Below, piece after piece: positions 48,382-50,875 of a stretch of DNA of 50,875 nt (positions are counted from its first letter, which is position 1; each line of letters opens with the position of its first letter). Position numbers and translations under genes: made by a program. The stretch is from NCBI GenBank assembly GCA_020723345.1, contig DYJA01000043.1:1-50875 (forward strand). The letters run 5' to 3'. The notes under the pieces were generated by a model. The model had not been told where the DNA came from, searched no databases, and saw only the letters and a list, made by a program, of their open reading frames with translations. The stretch is from Candidatus Aquidulcis sp. (GTDB lineage: Bacteria > Chloroflexota > Anaerolineae > UBA4142).

Positions 48382-48792
48382 ATGTTGTCACCTTATGAAA
48401 TCACGCTCGTCGTTATTGCGCCGCCCGGTCATCAACGCGATGGGTTGCGGGTGCTGTTGCACGGAGATAGCAAAATCGCGCTAGTGGGAGAAGCCGATGA
48501 TCTTACGTCCGGCGCGCAAGTGATCGCCCAGCGCGCGCCGGCGCTGGTTGTGTTACAAGGTGGCGACGATGGCGAAGCCGTTTGGACGGGATTACGCCAA
48601 CTCAAAACCCAATTTTCCAAGATCCACTTCGCCGCCGTGGTGCCCAATCATCAGCAAGAAGAACTCGCGCGCGCGGCAGGCGCAGACGCGGCGCTGATGG
48701 AGGGTTTTTCCTCCGAAACGATGTTTGCGGCAATCGCCCGAATGATGCAAGCGCCCGCTGACGCAAGCGTAGATGAATTGAAACACCGATGA
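48382..48792 (+). CDS. degenerate receiver (pseudo-receiver) protein
   Basis: This 136-residue protein has a receiver-like alternation of strands and helices (TLVVIAPPGHQRDGLRVLLH, IALVGEADDLTSGAQVIAQR, IHFAAVVPNHQQEELARAAG, ADAALMEGFSSETMFAAIAR). The phospho-acceptor Asp is not where expected (APALVVLQGGDDGE), and the N-terminal acidic pair and the conserved Lys are missing. It therefore probably acts as a phosphorylation-independent interaction domain. GGAGGAG precedes ATG 48382. Its stop overlaps the ABC gene's start (ATGA), tying it to the exporter. Confidence 0.75.
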   Translation: MLSPYEITLVVIAPPGHQRDGLRVLLHGDSKIALVGEADDLTSGAQVIAQRAPALVVLQGGDDGEAVWTGLRQLKTQFSKIHFAAVVPNHQQEELARAAGADAALMEGFSSETMFAAIARMMQAPADASVDELKHR

Positions 48793-50875
48793 CGCCAAGC
48801 CACTCAAACGACCTCAACGCGTTGGCGTGGGATGCGGCGCGTTTAGGACAAGCCATCGAATTGCTCGCGCGCAAGGCGCGGCTCTCGCCAGGCGCGCGCC
48901 CGGCGCAACTCCCCGCGTCCGACGAGCCGATTGCCGCCACCGACCCTGCGGCGTTGGGACAGTGGGTGAATCACTTTGCCAGTCAGTTGGGCATTGAAGC
49001 CGAGCCAGTCGATTTTACTTACGCCGATGCGGACCAATTCGTGCGTCGCATCGCACCGGCGATTTTGTGTTTGTCGCCAGAGCCCGCAACCACCGCGCGT
49101 GTCATTTCGAGCGAAGCGAGAAATCTCGATATTGCCGCGCGAGATTTCTCGTCGCCCAACCCACTCCTCGAAATGACACCGCCGCGTTTCCTCGCGCTCT
49201 TGCGATGCAACAACGGACGCGCCACGCTCCTCGCGCCGGATTTTTCGCAACGGCGCGTCCCGTCGCAACTGATTAGCCGCGCGCTCCGCGCGCCAATCGA
49301 AAATCCGCGCCGCGCGGCAACGAACGAATTGTTGGAGCGCGCCGGCGTCGCACCCGAACAACGCGAGCGCGTGAGCGCGACGATTTTGGCGGAACAGTTG
49401 AGCGGCGCGCGGCTGGAAGGCGGATGGCTCTTGCGCCTTTCGCCGGCGGCAAGCATTTGGCATCACGCGCGCCAGGCGCGCCTCTTGCAACCACTCCTCG
49501 CGATCATCGGCGCGGATTTGATTCGACAAATCTTTCTGCTCGCCGCTTGGGCAGTCGTCGGGCGCAATGTGCTGAGCGCCAGTCGAAGCATCGCCGCTAA
49601 TTTCGATTCGGCGTGGTTGGGGGTGTGGGCGTTACTCGTGTTCAGCGGCATCCCATTTCAATTGCTGATGACGCGCGCGCAAGGACAACTCGCCACGGGC
49701 TTGAGCGGCATTTACAAAACGCGCTTGCTCTACGGCACGCTGAAACTTCAGCCCGACGAAATTCGCCACCAAGGGATAGGGCAATTCCTGGGTCGTGTCT
49801 TGGAAACTCAAGCCATCGAACTTTTCGCCGTAAACGGGGGGCTGACCGCGCTCGTCGCTATGATTGACTTGGCGATTGCAGGCGCAGTACTCGCGCTTGG
49901 GATTGGAGGTTGGACGCATACCTTGCTGCTGGGCTTGTGGGTCTTGTTAACGCTTTTGCTCGGTTGGAATTACTGGCGCACGAGTCGCGCCTGGGTTGCC
50001 GCCTATCGAGGTATGACGAACGATCTGGTCGAACGAATGGTGGGGCATCGCACGCGACTGGCGCAGGAAGACCCGGCAGCGTGGCACGCAGACGAGGATC
50101 GCGAACTCGACCGGTATCTCCATCTTTCGGAACGGGTGGACAACGCGGGTAGATTGCTGGCGGCGATTCCGCGCGGGTGGATGGTCATCGGGCTAACCGA
50201 AATCGCGCTGATGCTGATCGCCACTGAACGCGGAGCGTCCACCGTTGCAGTCGCAATCAGTCTCGGCGGCGTTCTGCTCGCGTTGCAAGCGTTGACCAAC
50301 GTGATCGCCGGTGTTCAAAACGTCATCGCGGTCACGCAGGCGCGGGACCAAGTCGCGCCGTTGTTCAATGCCGCGACCCGGCGCGAGGAAATCGCGTCGC
50401 TCGTTTTGCCGGAGCAAGCCGCCCCTACGGAACGTTCCGCGTTCGCGATGTCCACAGACGAATCCGAGCAACAGCCGCTCCTCACGGCAAAAGAAATATC
50501 GTTTCGCTATCGCGAGTACGGACAACCGGTTCTCAATCGGTGCAACTTGCAAGTCAATCGCGGTGATCGTCTTTTGCTCGAAGGACCTTCGGGCAGCGGG
50601 AAAACTTCGCTGGCGGCGGTGTTGTCCGGCTTGCGCGCACCGGAAACGGGACTGTTGCTCTTGTGGGGATACGATCGCGCGAGTTTGGGCGCGGAAGCGT
50701 GGCGGCAAAGAATCGCGGTCGCGCCGCAGTTTCACGAGAACCACGTCTTCACCGGAACGTTTGCATTCAACCTGCTGATGGGACGGCGCTGGCCCCCCGC
50801 TGAGGCAGACCTTCAAGAGGCGGAAGAAATCTGCCGAGAACTTGGCTTGGGCGATTTGATCAAACGAATGCCCGC
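48789..50875 (+). CDS. ABC exporter, membrane-ATPase fusion with N-terminal extension (runs off the window)
   Basis: The frame is open from ATG 48789 to the window end (over 690 residues). The first 230 residues are a soluble extension. It includes APAILCLS and FLALLRCNNGRATLLAPDFS, faintly like the C39-type peptidase domain of bacteriocin exporters but without a visible catalytic Cys. An inserted repeat follows there at 49100-49178. Membrane helices come next (LIRQIFLLAAWAVVGRNV, VWALLVFSGIPFQLLMT, LLGLWVLLTLLLGWNYW, MVIGLTEIALMLIATE). The nucleotide-binding domain has Walker A LEGPSGSGKTSLAAVLSGL and Q-loop AVAPQFHENHVFTGTF. Export of a peptide or lipid is likely, controlled by the two-component genes upstream (inference). 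Confidence 0.85.
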   Translation, partial: MTPSHSNDLNALAWDAARLGQAIELLARKARLSPGARPAQLPASDEPIAATDPAALGQWVNHFASQLGIEAEPVDFTYADADQFVRRIAPAILCLSPEPATTARVISSEARNLDIAARDFSSPNPLLEMTPPRFLALLRCNNGRATLLAPDFSQRRVPSQLISRALRAPIENPRRAATNELLERAGVAPEQRERVSATILAEQLSGARLEGGWLLRLSPAASIWHHARQARLLQPLLAIIGADLIRQIFLLAAWAVVGRNVLSASRSIAANFDSAWLGVWALLVFSGIPFQLLMTRAQGQLATGLSGIYKTRLLYGTLKLQPDEIRHQGIGQFLGRVLETQAIELFAVNGGLTALVAMIDLAIAGAVLALGIGGWTHTLLLGLWVLLTLLLGWNYWRTSRAWVAAYRGMTNDLVERMVGHRTRLAQEDPAAWHADEDRELDRYLHLSERVDNAGRLLAAIPRGWMVIGLTEIALMLIATERGASTVAVAISLGGVLLALQALTNVIAGVQNVIAVTQARDQVAPLFNAATRREEIASLVLPEQAAPTERSAFAMSTDESEQQPLLTAKEISFRYREYGQPVLNRCNLQVNRGDRLLLEGPSGSGKTSLAAVLSGLRAPETGLLLLWGYDRASLGAEAWRQRIAVAPQFHENHVFTGTFAFNLLMGRRWPPAEADLQEAEEICRELGLGDLIKRMP
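49100..49178. repeat. palindromic repeat inserted in frame in the ABC exporter gene
   Basis: TGTCATTTCGA (49100-49110) faces TCGAAATGACA (49168-49178). The inner arms GAGAAATCTC and GAGATTTCTC are also complementary. In frame it encodes VISSEARNLDI then ARDFSSPNPLLEMT, the reading familiar from a repeat spread across many bacterial genomes. Confidence 0.8.

Overview
The window looks like a chromosomal contig from a Chloroflexota (Anaerolineae-like) bacterium, probably a metagenome assembly. This is inference from style, not from a marker gene. Pointers are Thr/Pro-rich exported proteins, an archaeal-type glyceraldehyde-3-phosphate dehydrogenase, B12-type radical SAM enzymes, a GAF/HisKA_3 sensor kinase, high G+C with runs of gcgcgc, and many short palindromic repeats. 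Perfect sigma70-like promoters are easy to find.

Region by region. 1-5.4 kb: a MazF-like fragment, two exported proteins (beta-helix, LysM), an unidentified 422-aa protein behind a strong promoter, a candidate structured RNA (about 3647-3776), a DUF3800 protein, and a DUF2442 gene bracketed by two copies of a repeat. 5.4-8.6 kb: an AT-richer OLD-family ATPase/TOPRIM nuclease with a KTSC partner, then a VapBC-like pair embedded in alternating repeats. 9-11.4 kb: a jacalin-like membrane protein and a pentameric ligand-gated channel homologue broken by one TGA. 11.5-17.6 kb: sugar metabolism, with an oxidoreductase, a GH18 chitinase, type II GAPDH, two ABC permeases each broken by one TGA, and a HAD phosphatase. 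17.7-21.5 kb: two radical SAM genes flanking an exported protein with Cys-Asp-Pro repeats. 21.5-28.8 kb: an MNT-HEPN pair, yjbQ, a zinc-ribbon thioredoxin-like protein, a xanthine-dehydrogenase-type large subunit translationally coupled to PolX/PHP, a candidate attenuated leader, tRNA-Ser and an HNH protein.

28.9-36.9 kb is an integrated island. It starts at the 3' end of tRNA-Asp, carries a large serine recombinase, and ends at a 13-bp repeat of the tRNA 3' end followed by a second terminator. Its cargo is a SEC-C/pRiA4b-ORF3-like protein, an uncharacterised 279-aa protein, a damaged HEAT gene, UPF0158 and an ATPase with a DUF234-like C-terminus. 37-45.7 kb is a second accessory stretch: a TOTE-type helicase without its primase, a frameshifted hypothetical, a paralogue of the island's 279-aa protein, integrase-N-domain-like proteins without catalytic domains, DUF2293 debris, CcbP-like proteins, an orphan UPF0175 antitoxin and a SWIM protein. 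45.8 kb to the end is a signalling and export operon: sensor kinase, NarL-type regulator, pseudo-receiver and a truncated ABC exporter.

The best candidates for something new are the gene family present both in and next to the island (32662-33501 and 39870-40787, with the helicase and its neighbours), the OLD-KTSC pair, the lectin/channel pair, the two unannotated RNAs, and a pattern of palindromic repeats inserted in frame into coding genes. Three genes carry a single in-frame TGA where Trp is plausible. That may be an assembly artefact, decay or recoding.
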